Shown here in pieces: positions 1-11,476 of a stretch of DNA of 64,000 nucleotides. A program made the translations under genes and the position numbers. The stretch comes from Chlamydomonas sphaeroides (taxonomy: Eukaryota > Chlorophyta > Chlorophyceae > Chlamydomonadales > Chlamydomonadaceae). Location: positions 32,685 to 96,684 of the forward strand of contig BDDC01000030.1 of assembly GCA_001662425.1 (NCBI GenBank). The letters are read 5' to 3'. Position 1 is the stretch's first letter, and each line of letters opens with the position of its first letter. The notes below the pieces were generated by a model. It searched no databases and was not told where the DNA came from. It saw only the letters and a program-made list of their open reading frames with translations.

Positions 1-105
1 TGGAGTCGAAACGAGGACGGAGCCACCTCCCGCCACGCCCAAACTCCCAGAACGCTTCTGACACCCCGCGCGGACCCCATGTCTTGCCATGCCCCTCCCC
101 TGTAG

Positions 106-1591
106 GCTGCTGGCGGCCATGCCGCAAGACCTGCTGCAAGCCGTGCCCGAGGGCGCGGAGGCCGACGCCGACGGCGGCGCCGCCGCCATCGTGGCCGCCG
201 CCGCTGACGGCGCCGGCGGCGGCGCCGGCGCCGACGCCGTGCTGAAGTGCCTGTCCGAGCTGCGTCCGCTGCCTTGGTCGTCGCTCGGGGTCCCCATGGG
301 CGACCCATGGACGCGGCCCGAGCCGTGGCGGCTGCGCGAGCGGGCGACTGCGCTGTGGCTCAGCCGACGCCTGGCGGCGGCGGCGGCGGAGGCGGATGCC
401 GCCGCCGCCGGGCCCAGCACCAGCACCGCCTTCGCCGCCGCTGGCGGAGGCGCGTGGCGGCAGTGGACGAACCACGCGCCGGCGCTACCGGCGCCAGACG
501 CGCCGGCGGCGCTAACGGCGGCGCCGCCGCCGCCCCTTCCGCCGCTGCCGCCGCAGGTCGAGATGATGTTTGCGCTGGCGCGGGCGTCGGGCTTGCGAGA
601 GGACGTCGTCGCGGCGGCGTCGCTGCGCTTCCGCGCGCTGACGGAGCCACCTGGCGGCGGCGCCGCCGCCGCCGCCGCGCAGCTGGGAGAGCACGAGGCG
701 GCGCGGCGGAGCCGCCGCCACCTGCTGCCGCCGCCGCCGGCTCAGGACCCGGACCCCGACGTCGAGCCCGACGACGGTTCCGACCCCTGGGCGGGCGCGG
801 CGCGCCACTGCAGCCACTGCGGCAGCCACCAACACACGGACGGCGTCGACGGCCCGCCCTGCCCCCTGCGCGACACCCGGGGCCGGGCGCCGCCGCTGGA
901 GGAGGACGAGCAGCTGGAGCTGCGGCTGCTGCTCAAGGAGGAGACGCTGGTGGCGGCGGCGGCGACGGCGGCGCCGCCGCCGCCGCCGCCGGGGGTGCTC
1001 GGGAGCAGCAACGCCACCGGCGGCGGTATGGGCGGCGCGTTGGGTGGCGGCGGCGTGGGGAGCGCAGTTGAGGCAGGGGGAGGCGGGGAAGGCGGGGGCC
1101 TGGCGGGGCTCAGGGCTCTGCTGGCGGGGCGGCCTGGCGTGTTAAGCGTTGGCGGCGGCGGCGGTGGCGGTGCCGCGGGACTGAGCTCGCCGCCTGGTCC
1201 CGCGCGAGCGCCGGCGCCCGGCCTCGAGCCCAAGCCGGAGCCGGAGCCGCAGAGCAGTGAGGACGGGGGGCCCAGCGGCAGCGACGGCAGCGGCAGCGAG
1301 GGAACGGGCGAGCGGCGCAACCGGCCTGGGGCAGCCGCGGGTTGGGCAGGCGCGGTGGCAGTGTCGATGGCAGCGGCGGCGCTTCCTGCGGCGGCGGCGG
1401 CGGCGGCGCCCGGCGGGACGGGACTTGGCGGCGGCGGCGGCGGAGGGGCGGCGTCGTCCGGCGGGACCGGACTTGGCAGCAGCGGTGGAGGCGGCGGAGG
1501 GGCTGCGGCGCTCCTGGCGGCAGCAATGGGCGCAGCACGCCGCGGGCAGGGCGTGGGCCCCTCGGGCGGCGGCGGAGGGGCGCGGGGCTAG
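106..1591 (+). CDS. 3' terminal exon of a Gly/Ala-rich protein (partial)
   Basis: This is the last exon of a gene entering from the left. A pyrimidine-rich acceptor ending in TAG at 103-105 precedes it, and the frame stays open to a TAG stop at 1589-1591, giving about 495 residues. The first third has some sequence character, with a charged Leu-rich stretch and a short cluster CSHCGSHQHTDG followed by PPC. This resembles a CX2CX4H zinc knuckle, but the last cysteine is eight residues on instead of four. The rest is runs of Ala, Gly and Pro, as is usual in volvocine proteins. I do not recognise the family. Frames +2 and -1 are also open, but only as shadows of the GGC/GCG repeats. The exon and frame are fairly safe; the function is unknown. 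Confidence 0.6.
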
Positions 1592-2664
1592 CGGCCTGAG
1601 ATGTACTCAGGTGGCTAGCTGCGGACCTGGCTTGCGGTTGACGCAGTGAGTTGGGTGAGTTAGGTGTCGTTCTTGCGCGTGTTTTTTTCTTGTGTGTGTG
1701 AGCATGTACCGCCCGCCGCAGCAGGGCTAGAGGCAAGTGGCTAGGGGGCTTGAGGTAAGCGTGCGGTAGCGTAGGGCAGCGTAGGCAAAGGAGCTCGCAA
1801 GAGAGGAGCATGCTGAGGCAGGTTGGGGGTAGAGTCGTGGCGCGGGCATGAGGATTGGGGTTGCGAGCACGAGTGGCGAGCCCGGCAGGTGCTGTGTGAC
1901 CGGATCGCACCGCTGCGGGCATGAGGAGCAAAGCCCGTGGCTGTCTCGGAGAGCCAGGAGGCCGCTCGGAGGCCGCTCGGCTGCGTAAAGACTGCCGCCA
2001 GGTGCCGACTGCCCCAAGTGCTGGGGTCCGGAACCCGCGCGCGACGCGAAGCACCTCCAGGCCCTGGCAGACACTGCCGTGGATCCAGACGGATGCAGGT
2101 GTAACAGCGAAGCGACGATCGGCAGCCGCGCTCAGTCTCTCTCTCTCTCGCTCTCCTCTCCTCGCGGCCAGTCCCAGGGCACCCCACTCACGCCAGCGCA
2201 CACCCACTGCGCCGCTCGTCGCGGCCACACCCTCACCAGCCTGCTCACACACGACGCTCGACACTCGGCACTCGGCACTCTCCGTGCTCGGCAGCGGGGC
2301 CAGGTTCGGCCGGCCACTGCAAGCCGCAGCCTGTGCGCCCCACCGACCGCCCAACGTACCGTGCTGCTCACCCGCGCCTCCCTCCTGCGCTCCTGCGCCC
2401 TACCTGCCGCCCTCAGGGCTGCTCGCGGCCCTCAGCTCTGCGCGATCTCACTCGCCACCCTCACCATGGGCGGCGCCTCACTCGCCCCCGTGCTGCCTCT
2501 CGATGTACGATAAAGATAAGCTAGAACGAAGTACGATATCTCTCCCCTGGCTCGCGACGCCCCAGCCGCACCGCCCGCCCCTAGCCGCATTGCCGGCCAC
2601 GGCGGGCCACACTGCCGCGGAGGCCGCTCGCTGCGCGAGGCTCGCACAGCAGGCTGCGCGCTGC
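1592..2664. other. Intergenic: 3' UTR of the left gene and 3' flank of the mTERF-like gene
   Basis: Two convergent genes end here. The stretch holds the presumed 3' UTR of the left gene and a CT microsatellite at about 2131-2160. The open frames in it overlap on both strands and show no family similarity. No TTACA (minus-strand poly(A) signal) was found for the mTERF-like gene. Confidence 0.5.
2100..2104 (+). terminator. TGTAA polyadenylation signal, candidate for the first gene
   Basis: TGTAA is the standard poly(A) signal of volvocine algae. This copy lies about 510 nt after the stop at 1591, a normal 3' UTR length for the group. No nearer copy was seen. Confidence 0.45.
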
Positions 2665-5114
2665 TCAGAAGCGCACCCAGCAGCGGTTGCACTCGCCGAT
2701 GCAGTCGCCGCTGCAGTCCACGCTGTAGCCCAGGACCTGGGGGCCGGGGAGACAGGAGGCAGTGCAGGGCAGGTTGGCGATGGAGGGGCGGCAGGTGGCT
2801 GCCGGGGCGGCTCAAGGCGCCGCACCCCGGGGCGTTTTTTTGGCTGCCAGTAGACATGTCGTACTTATCTTGATTACGGCAGGTTTCCATAGGGCGTGCC
2901 ACGCGGGGCGTGTTACTTTAAACTTGCAACTCAACACACGGGGTGTTACTCTGCTGATGCCCATAAATGAACACACGGCGACCAAGGCATGGCGACGCAC
3001 GACACGTCGCCCTTGATGCAACGCCGCCCGCCGCCACACCCACCTGCGGCTGCCGGATGACCGCCTTGGTCAGGGTAGCGCCCTGCAGGCGGGAGAGGGG
3101 CCGGGCGGCGAAGGCGTGAGGAGCCACATGAGCTTCGAGGCGGCGAGCTGCTGCTGGCACTCGGCGGATCCCAACCCCCACGGGAACCATGCGCCGCGGA
3201 GGGCGCTCGGGGGCCCCAGGGAGCCTCCAGCCCTAGCCCCAGGCACCGGCACCGGCACCCCACACCACTCCCCGTTGTCCGCGAGTGCCGTCCCTGTCGA
3301 TCCCCCACCCAACCCCGCCAGCAGTGTGGCCGCGCCCAGCCCGCCGCACCTCGAGGCGCCACTGCTTGGTGAGCTGCGCCGCGTTGGCCCGGAGCCGACC
3401 CTCCACATCGCACGCCAGCAGCTCGGGGAAGGCCTTGACCACCTGGCAAGGGCGGGGGAGGGAGGGGTGAAGGAGGCAGCCGGGGCGGGGTGGAGCACGC
3501 GAGGGCGAGGTGCGGGGGTCGGGACTGAGAGGGCGGGCCGCCACCTGCCACCGGTTCGGTGAGCCAGAGTGTCCTGTGGTGCCCATATGCGTCGCACGGG
3601 GCACCACCGCGGCCCCAGCATCTCTCCTCCCCTACCCCTCCCCTTACCCCTACCCACACTTTCCTCCGTACCCCTCCCTCCCTCACGTCCCTTCCCCCCA
3701 GTCCTCCCCTCCTGCCTTGGCCTGCTCCTCCGGCCCCATGTCCAGGTCATCCCGCAGGAAGGCCAGCGCCTCCAGCACCTGGGCCGCCAGGGGGCCAAAG
3801 GGGGCGGGGTGGCGGCGGCAGGGGAAGCAGACGGCAGCGACGAGGAGGCTGCGGGGCGAGCGGAGGCAGCGTGTGGGAGCCACGGCCGGCATCTGTCCCT
3901 GTGCGCTGCCCCCAGCCCCCGGCCCCCGGCCCTGAGCCCCTCGTCCTCGCAACCTACAAACGCGCTCCGCCCACCTGCTCCTCCGTGGGCAGCTCCTCCA
4001 CCTGCGGAACAGCGACATGGGCCCAGGACACGGCACGACATCAGGACAGGGCACGACGTCAGGACAGGGCACGACGTCAGGACAGGGCACGACGTCAGGA
4101 CAGGGCCCAGGGCACGTGGTGTGGGCGGCAGCGAGCCATGTGCACCCATGTGGGGGGGGGACCCGTGCGCGGCGCAGCTGCATCCACAACGCCAGCACCA
4201 GCACCAGCACCGGCACCAGCGCCAGCACGGAGCAGCACCGACACACGGTTGGCATTGCCGCGCCGCCAGCCGCCGCCGCACCTTTTCGCGGCGCCAGAAG
4301 GCCTGCGTGCTCCAGCCAAAGGCGCGCGCCAGCAGCCGCCCGCACTCGGCCTCCTCCCAGCCCAGCGAGTCCGCCAGCGCCGTCACGGCAGCCTGGGCGC
4401 CGGATGGGATGGAGGGTACGGCAGCGGCCTCGGCACACCAGTCGCCACAGGTGACCACGGCTGGTGCTGGGCTGCTGCCACCTGCAACCCAGCAGACGTG
4501 CGCCAGCGACGGAGGGGCCCCGACGCGCTCGCCGCGAAGCCCACGATGCCGACCGCCTGCAGCCCCCCAGCACCCACGACGCGCTAGCCACGGGCCCCTC
4601 GGGCGCGCTGAACGCCGCCTCTGCGACCCCCACTGGCGGCCCCCGCGTTGAAAAGTACGTTGGACCCGAAGGAATCCCTCCTCAGCGTCTGCCGGCCGCA
4701 CCTGCCACGTGCCCGCCTCCTCCGCCGTGAGCTCCCGCCCCAGCAGCTCGGCGCTGGCGGCGGCGGAGCGCTTCACGAAGCGGGAGCTGGCGGGCAGCCG
4801 GTAGGGGGCGGACCCGAAGCTGGCAGAGCTGGACGGGGAGGCGGAGGGCGAGGCGGCGCTGGCGGGCAGCGGGCAGCGCCGGCCGCTGGTGCTGGCGCCG
4901 GCCGGGCAGGGCGCGGCTGGCGAGGCCAAGGGCGAGGAGAGAGCGGCGATGGGGGTCAGATGCGGCCGTGGGGTGCCGCGTGCGGGCCGGGGAGCTGCGG
5001 CGCAGTGGGGAGCCTGCGGGGAGGGGGGCGTCGGCGTTGGATAGATGAAATGAAGGCAGCCCCGAGCTCCCGCGGCGCGCGGGCGTCAGTATTGCTTACG
5101 CTCAAGCTGGCCAT
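2665..5114 (-). CDS. mTERF-like protein with Cys-rich C-terminus, probably organellar
   Basis: Eight exons in transcription order: 5114-5100, 5013-4702, 4392-4282, 4001-3975, 3778-3716, 3442-3350, 3082-3044, 2736-2665; about 243 residues. All junctions are phase 0. The tiny first exon (MASLS) follows a TATA-like element. Residues 1 to about 90 are rich in Ala, Ser, Pro and Arg, like a chloroplast or mitochondrial transit peptide. Short helical repeats follow: VLEALAFLRDDLDMGPEEQ, then FPELLACDVEGRLRANAAQL, then LTKAVIRQPQVLGYSVDC. These are the FPxLL/ext-L patterns of mTERF proteins, which bind organellar nucleic acids in transcription termination or RNA processing. Only two to three repeats are visible, far fewer than in full-length members. 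The tail carries four cysteines (CX3CX3CX2C) before a WVRF end. The intron after residue K of EEQAK uses a GC donor. Family call likely; exact role unknown. Confidence 0.7.
4027..4110. repeat. 18-bp tandem repeat in an intron of the mTERF-like gene
   Basis: About 4.5 copies of an 18-bp unit (GACAGGGCACGACGTCAG, first copy slightly diverged) lie in the intron between the exons at 4282-4392 and 3975-4001. Confidence 0.85.
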
Positions 5115-5214
5115 GGCGTTATACTGCTTTGCAGACGTTCGCTGTGCGCCCAGCTCGCGAGAGGGTTTGGATGGATGTGAGAGTGCGCTCAAGTCGAAGA
5201 GGGCCGGGGTGTGG

Positions 5215-5240
5215 CGCAAATATATATGTATATAAGCGCC
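5215..5240. promoter_or_regulatory. TATA-like AT tract between divergent genes
   Basis: An isolated stretch of alternating A/T (TATATATGTATATAAG) stands in GC-rich DNA between the mTERF-like ATG at 5114 (-) and the editing/exonuclease ATG at 5547 (+). On the minus strand it would put a start site near 5190 and a 5' UTR of about 75 nt. It could serve either direction. Inferred from sequence only. Confidence 0.45.
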
Positions 5241-5546
5241 TTGATAATGCGTAACGTGCGTCTCGGCGCAGCAAGCGGGTTGCCTTGAACAGCTTCGCAC
5301 GCTCGGCCACAATTGCGCCACGCACGAGGACCAGTCGCGACCATTTGCTGCAACTGTAGTCGCTGTCATACATTGCAGGTCTTCTGCAGCCAGCGAAACG
5401 AAACACCAGCGCGCGCGAGTCGAGCGCTGCAAGCGTGCGCTCCAAGACTGTTCTAGCAGTGCCCCGCGCTCCTAATTGAAAACCCAAGACGTCTGCGTCG
5501 GCGCTGCGCTGTGACAATCAGCGCAGAGCGCCTAGCCCGGCACGCC

Positions 5547-8500
5547 ATGCCGCTGTCAACGGCGCGGCATGCCAGCGCCATGGCAACCGCTCCAACCACC
5601 AGCACCCCGCCTGCGCCGCCTAGGCTGCTCCTGCATACCTTGGCACACACCCGAGGTCCAGCTCCGACAGCAGCTGCGGCGCCAGAGCGCGGCGTGGCAA
5701 CAGCTGCCGCCGCTGCCAGCTGCCGAGCCGGCAGCGCAGCGCCCACACAGCCAGGCGCCACCGCACCAGCTGGCGCCTCCTCTCCCTCCCCAGCAGCCCC
5801 TGCAGCCGCGCTCTGCGGCCCGCCCGCCGCCGCCCGCCGCCACCGCCCGCCAGGCGGTCTGCATTGCGCCGGCCCCACCTCCCCTCCGCTGCCGTCCGTC
5901 TCAACACGTAGCGCCGGCGCCAGCCTAAACCCCGCCAACCCCACAGCCGCCCCCGCCTCCGTACCCGCCTCCGCCTCCGTCTCCTCCTCAACTGACGATG
6001 ACGACGGCAGCGGCGCCGTCAGCGACGCCGACGCGCCGCCGCCGCCGTCGCGGCTCACCTCCGTCGACCTGGCGGCCTACGTGGCGCGCCACGGCCTGCG
6101 CGCGGCGCTGGTGCCCTCCGTGGACCCGGACGCGGAGCCGGTGCCCAGCGGCCTGACCGGCGGTTCGAGTCCCGGCGAGAGCGACGTCGTCAAGTCGATC
6201 GTGCTGATGGCGGACGGCGCGCCGCTGCTGGCGGTGGTTCGTGTGGCGGGCCGCGTGGACGAGCGCAAGGTGGCGGCGCTGCTGGGGGTGAGTGCTGCGG
6301 GCAGAGGGGGGCGGGTGCGAGCTGGCAAGGGGACAGAAGGCGCTGGGGATCGAGGCGCGTTGGGACGGCGGCCGGAGGTGCTCGCTGGAGGGGGTCCATC
6401 TGCTCGGCCGTGGGCCAGCCAGGTCTGGGGCCTTGCGGGCTGCGGGCTGCGGGTGCTGCACGGGCCCGGGCAAGGCAGGGCCTTGCTGCGGGGTTGCCTG
6501 AGCCCTAGCCAGCACACTGCCTGGGAGCCAGCCGCCGCCGTCTCCCTGGCCCAACCCGAACCCCCATGGCCTCGCAGGTCGCGCGGCGGAGGGTGCGGCT
6601 GGCGCGGCCTAGTGAGGTGGGGCAGTGGGCGGGAGGGCGGGAGGGCGGCGAGGGCGGGAGGGCGGCGAGGGCGGGAGGGCGGCGAGGGCGGGAGGGCGGC
6701 GAGGGCGGGATGGCGGGAGGGTGCGGCTGGCAGAGCATGCGGGTGTGGGGTGCCCCGCCCCGACGCCCTGACGGGGGCACGACCCGGGGCCCGGGCCCTC
6801 CTGCACTCCGGGCCCTGCCCCTCGCCCCCAACCCCAGCCTCCCGCCCCGCCCTGGCCCGCCAGGTGCTCCGCCACACGGGCTTCGTCATCGGCACCGTGC
6901 CGCCGCTGGGTGGGTGGCGGGCGCTGCCGTGCTGGCACGGTCCTGCGCTGCGGGCCGGTTCGCGTTGGCGGCATGGCTACGGACGGACCCGCCAGCGCGC
7001 CAGCGGCCCCAACAGCGCTACGCCCGTGTGACCACCTGCCGCTCACCGGCGCCCTGCCGCGCTGTCGCCCTGCCGCCCCTCGCGCCCCTGGGCCCCAGGC
7101 CACGCCACGCGCCTGCGCACCCTGGTCGACGTGCCCGTGACGCGGCTCGCACGCGTGTACGGCGGTGGCGGCGATCCGTACCTGGACCTGGAGCTCTCCG
7201 TACCCGACCTGCTGTCGTACACGCTCGCCACCGTGGCCGACATATCGCCGGGGCCGGCCCAGCCGCCCGGCGCTTCGCCGCCGGCCTCCGCCGCCAGCTC
7301 ATCTATCGACGGCGACGCCGCCGCCGCCGCCACGGGTCGGCCGATGCCATGGCCGCCCGGGTCACAGGCGGTGAGAGGGCTCAACCGTGCCACGGCACCC
7401 CCCGCGCGCGCGCCGCCAACACCAACCGCCCCAACTGACCTCAACCGCCGTAACCGACCGCAACAAACCCCTTATCGGCCCCAACTAACCGCCCGCAACC
7501 GCCGCCAACCGCCCGCCCGCAGGTCAGCCTGGTGGGGGTGGTGGCCACGCGCCGCCGCATCGCCCGCCTGCTCACCTTCGTGGTCCTGCTGCCCGAGCAG
7601 GGGCTGCCTTCCCCCCACACGGACGGCACCGCGGTCTACCTGCGCCGCCTGTGGACCAACCCCGGCACGGGTGAGGCCCGTGGCCGGGCCCGGGTTGGGG
7701 CGCGACAGCTGGGGTCGTGGGTGCGCCTGCGGGCCATCGTGCCCCATCACGCCCGCCCCCCCGCCCCCCCACCGCGCATTCAGTTACCCCCCTGCCTCGC
7801 CCGCTCCCCCTGGGTTGGGGCGCGACAGCAGGCCGTGGCTGTGCATGGAGGGCCTTAGTGCCCGACCACGCCCGCCCTCCCCCTCGCACAACCCGTTAGA
7901 AAAGCACAACCCCCTGCCCGATCACGCCCGCCCCCTCTCCCCTTTCCAGGCTCGCCCTCCGCCTCCTCCTCTCCCTTCGCACCCGCCCCCCGCACATCCT
8001 GTTACGGAAGTGTCACCCTCCCCTGCCTCGCCCCGCTCCCCCAGGCTCCCCCTGCGAGGTGCAGCTCATCCTGGGCAAGACGCTGGAGCGCAACCTGGGC
8101 AGCCAGGGCGCGGTGGCGCTGATGGACCAGGCAGGGGCGGGGGCGGGGGCAGGGGCGGGGAGGGGCGGGGAGGGGCACACATCCTGGTCCGGGCAAGGGC
8201 GGAGGCGTGTGCCCCAGGCGAGCGGTGCATCACACAGCCCGATGTGTCCATGGCGCACGGCAGGTCGCAGCCCCGTGGCGCACAGCCAGCTGTTGGCTGC
8301 GGCCATGGGCATGCGCGCTGCCATGGGGCGGTGCTGTGCTGCGCCCCATGCCGCCTCAGCCTGCCCCACCTCTCAGCGCCCGCCTTTCCCCGGGGCGCCG
8401 CCCGCAGATCAAGGTGGGCGCCGTGGTGGCGGTCACCGGCCGCGTGCAGCCGCACCCCGCCCCCTCGCCCTCGCCCTCGCCCTCGCCCTCGCCCTCGCCC

Positions 8501-11476
8501 TCGTCCTCTCCGCCCTCCTCGCCCCCCGCCTCCAGCCCCCAGTCTCGGGGCGAGGTGCTGGATGTGGTGGTGCACTCGCTGACGGTGCTGCACAGGAGCA
8601 GGTGGGGCCGGGGGCGGGGATGGGAGGGAGCGAGCGAGGGGTGCCGACTGTTGATGGAGGGCGACCGGGGGGAGGGCGACCGGGGGGAGGGCGGCTGCGC
8701 TACTGATCCTTGGACCTGTGGTCCGCTGCCGCCTGGGGCACTAGGGGCTCGGCTGCCCTGGGTCTGTGCCTAGCCGCAGCCCCGCTTGTCCCCGGCCCCC
8801 CACCCGGCAGGGACCACCTGGCCCGCGCGATGCGGGCCGCGCAGCGCCGTGGGCTGGGCACCCCGGGCAGCGCCGCTGAGCTGATGCGGCTGCAGGTGGG
8901 GGCGGAGGGAGGGGAGGGAGGGTGCGGCAATGGAAGTGAGGAGGGGGTGGCGGGAGCGGGGCAGGGGACTCGGGGCAAGGGTGGAGCGGCGAGGGAGGGG
9001 GCCGCTGCAGCTGGTCCCAGGGGTACCTGCCCCGCACTGCCGGTGCCGCCGCCGCTGATTGCCGCCTGCCTGCTCCTGCTGCCCGACTCAGGCCCTGGCG
9101 GCCCCGGTAGGGCAGGGCGCTGCGGCCGGCGAGGCAGACTCCGAGCAGCGCCAGCAAGGGGAGGCCGAGGAGCAGGAGGAGCCGGCCTCGCGCCCAGGAG
9201 ACCGCCGCCAGGGCCCCACGGCGGCCGCAGGAGCTGACAGCGCCAGCACTGAGCCCTCCGGCGGCGTCGACCATCCCACGCCCTCGACATCGACCTGGGC
9301 TGCAGCGGCCGTGGACCCAGCGGCGCCGTCAGCGACGGCAGATGCGGCGGCGGCGGCGGCCCTGTCCGAGGTGGCGGAGCAGGCGCCCGGCTGCTGGCGG
9401 CTGCCGCTGCCGGCGAGCTGTGTGCGGGTGGTGGCGACGCCGGCGGCGGTGGCGGCCATGGCGGCAGAAGTGTTGGGCGCGGCGCGCTGGGAGGCGCTGG
9501 CGGCGCCGCCGGCCCCAGGGGCGCCCCATGCCGCCGCTGCTTCCTCGCCTGCTGCGGCTGCCGCTGCAAGCAGCCCCGGCCGTGCTGCTGCTGCTGGGGC
9601 GCACGCCGCTTCCGCTTCCACCTCCGCTGCCTCGCCTCCGCCGCCGGCCTCCTCTCCTGCGGATGTGGTGGCGCTGGACTGCGAGTGGGCGCCCTTCGAC
9701 CGGGGCCAGCCGAGGACGCCCGTGGCCCTGCTGCAGGCGGGTGGCTGGGGGCCGGATGGGCTGGGGCGCCCGGGGATGAAGGGGCCAAGGCATCCGGCAC
9801 AGGGGCTGCGCGCACCGCCGCCTGCGCACGAGGTCGAGCAGCGCATGAGGCCCATGGGCAGCAGCTCTCACAACCCCGCAAGGCACCAGGCGGGCGCAGA
9901 GCGGCCTCGCCGCCGCGTCCCGTTACCTGCGTCCGTGCTGTCCCTTTCCACCCATTGCCTCCTCCCTTCACCAACCCTCTCTCCTCTTTCCCCCTCTGCA
10001 GTTGGCCACCCGCTCCGCCGTGTACCTGGTGGACCTCCTCACCCTGCTGCAGCCACAGCCCCACAGCCAGCGCGCGGTGTCGGCGGCGACAGAGGCCTCA
10101 AGCGGACCTGCCCACCACGACGCTGCTGATGGCGGCGGCGGCGACGGCGCTGCGGCGCTGGGCGCCTTCCTGTCCGCTCTGCTGGCGGACCCGGGGGTGG
10201 CCAAGCTGGGCTTCCAGCTGTCGGGCGGTGAGGGTGTCGGGGGGGATGGGGGCCGGCAGCGCGCCCAGCGCCCCAGCGCCCCCTCCCTTTGAGGGCGCAC
10301 TGCAGCCTGCCGCCATGCCCTGCCGCCGTCCGCACAACCCGCCCCGTCCCCAATCGCCGCCCGCCCATCCCCACTCGCCGCCCACTACCACAGACCTGGA
10401 GCGGCTGGCGGACTCGTACCCCGCCCTGCTGCGGCCCCAGCCCGTGAGCTCGCCAGGCCGCTACCACGGCGCCACCGCCACCCCGCCACCGCCCGCCGCT
10501 CCCGCCGCTGCCAGTGGCGGCAGCGGAGTGAGCGCTGACAGCGGTGACATCAGCGGTAATGCCACCGGCGGCGGTGGCGGCGGCGGTGTGGCCCGCTGCA
10601 TCGACATCGTCACGCTGAGCCGCGCGGTGCTGCCCGAGAAGCTGGGAGGCGGCGGGCGTGGCGGCGCGGCGCAGATCAGCCTCAGCCGCCTGACGGAGAG
10701 GGTGAGGGGATGACGGGGTGCCGGTGCCCGCCGAGCGATGGGGCGCGGAGCGCGGCAGCCTGCCCCTGCCCCTGCCCTGCCCCGCCCCGGCCCCTGCCCT
10801 GCCCCGGCCCCTGCCCTGCCCTGCCTGCCTCACCCCGCCCGTCCAGCACCGCTCTCACCGCCTGTGCCCTGCGGGTCAGCAAGCGCCATGCTGTGGACCT
10901 TCTCGGTCGGGCCTCGAGGGGGCCCGCTTCCTCACGCCGCCTGCCCGCCTCCCTGCACGCCCACCCCGGCCCGGCCTGGCCCGGTCCCGGCCCTGCGGCC
11001 CGCCAGCTGCTGGGCCGCGGCCTGGACAAGGCGCAGCAGCGCTCCGACTGGGCCGCGAGGCCGCTGTCGGCCGCACAGCTGTCGTACGCCGCCGCCGACG
11101 CTGCCGTACTTGTGGCGCTGTACGACAGGTGGGGGCGCCGTCACGGGGGTAGGCTGGAGATCCTGACAGAATGCACCTAGTGCATTGCACCTAGTGGAGA
11201 TCCCTGCTTGGCTGTGCCGATACATGCGATGCCGCCCCCTGTTATGACAGGCTCCTGGACCTGGCGCTGGGCAGCGGCGACGGCGACGGCCCCAACTCAG
11301 CCTGGGCATCGACGCCAGCGTCAAGTGACGCCGACGCCGACGGTCGCGAGGGCCAGGCGGTCGGCGGCGGCGGCGGCGATGGCTCGCAGCGGCGGCTCGC
11401 TCGGGTAGAGCGGCTGCTGGCGGCGCTGCCGCCAGCGGTGCGGCGGCTGCCGGGCGCGTGGGTGGGGCAGCCATGA
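5547..11476 (+). CDS. YbaK-type tRNA-editing domain + OB-like domain + DEDDy 3'-5' exonuclease fusion
   Basis: Thirteen exons: 5547-6287, 6578-6616, 6864-6909, 7099-7370, 7523-7670, 8045-8130, 8408-8601, 8811-8895, 9092-9736, 10002-10227, 10394-10701, 11007-11128, 11251-11476; about 1,045 residues. The Ala/Pro/Arg N-terminus may be a transit peptide. At about 168-328 is a YbaK/ProX-like editing domain: SDVVKSIVLM, RVRLARPSE, HTGFVIGTVPPLGHATR, LVDVPV. At 367-509 is a beta-rich OB-like region (VSLVGVVATRRRIARLLTF, then VGAVVAVTGRVQ). An Ala/Glu-rich linker follows. At about 680-975 is a 3'-5' exonuclease with all DEDDy residues visible: D733 and E735 (ALDCEW), D828 (FQLSGDLERL), Y957 and D961 (LSYAAADAAV). 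YbaK proteins hydrolyse mischarged tRNA; DEDDy enzymes trim RNA or DNA 3' ends. A role in organellar tRNA or RNA quality control is inference. Introns 6 and 9 start with GC. The first in-frame ATG (5547) was chosen; 5580 is an alternative. Confidence 0.8.
6631..6720. repeat. GC-rich 17-bp tandem repeat in intron 2 of the editing/exonuclease gene
   Basis: Four to five copies of a 17-bp unit close to GGCGGGAGGGCGGCGAG lie between exons 2 (ends 6616) and 3 (starts 6864). Confidence 0.8.
8461..8508 (+). repeat. Coding CCCTCG hexamer repeat (Pro-Ser)n
   Basis: About seven CCCTCG units in exon 7 of the editing/exonuclease gene encode a Pro-Ser run in a surface loop of the OB-like domain. The unit length keeps frame, so copy-number change would alter loop length only. 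Confidence 0.8.

Noticed and set aside
89..105. ATG at 89 as a true gene start
   Set aside because: It lies in the pyrimidine-rich end of an intron just before an acceptor, so the exon belongs to a gene that begins outside the window.
6160..6185. tRNA-like GGTTCGAGTCCC
   Set aside because: It is coding sequence in exon 1 of the editing/exonuclease gene (GGSSPGES) and has no acceptor stem or anticodon arm around it.
6166..6720. Tandem GC repeats considered as a CRISPR array
   Set aside because: Units are contiguous without unique spacers, and the DNA is eukaryotic.
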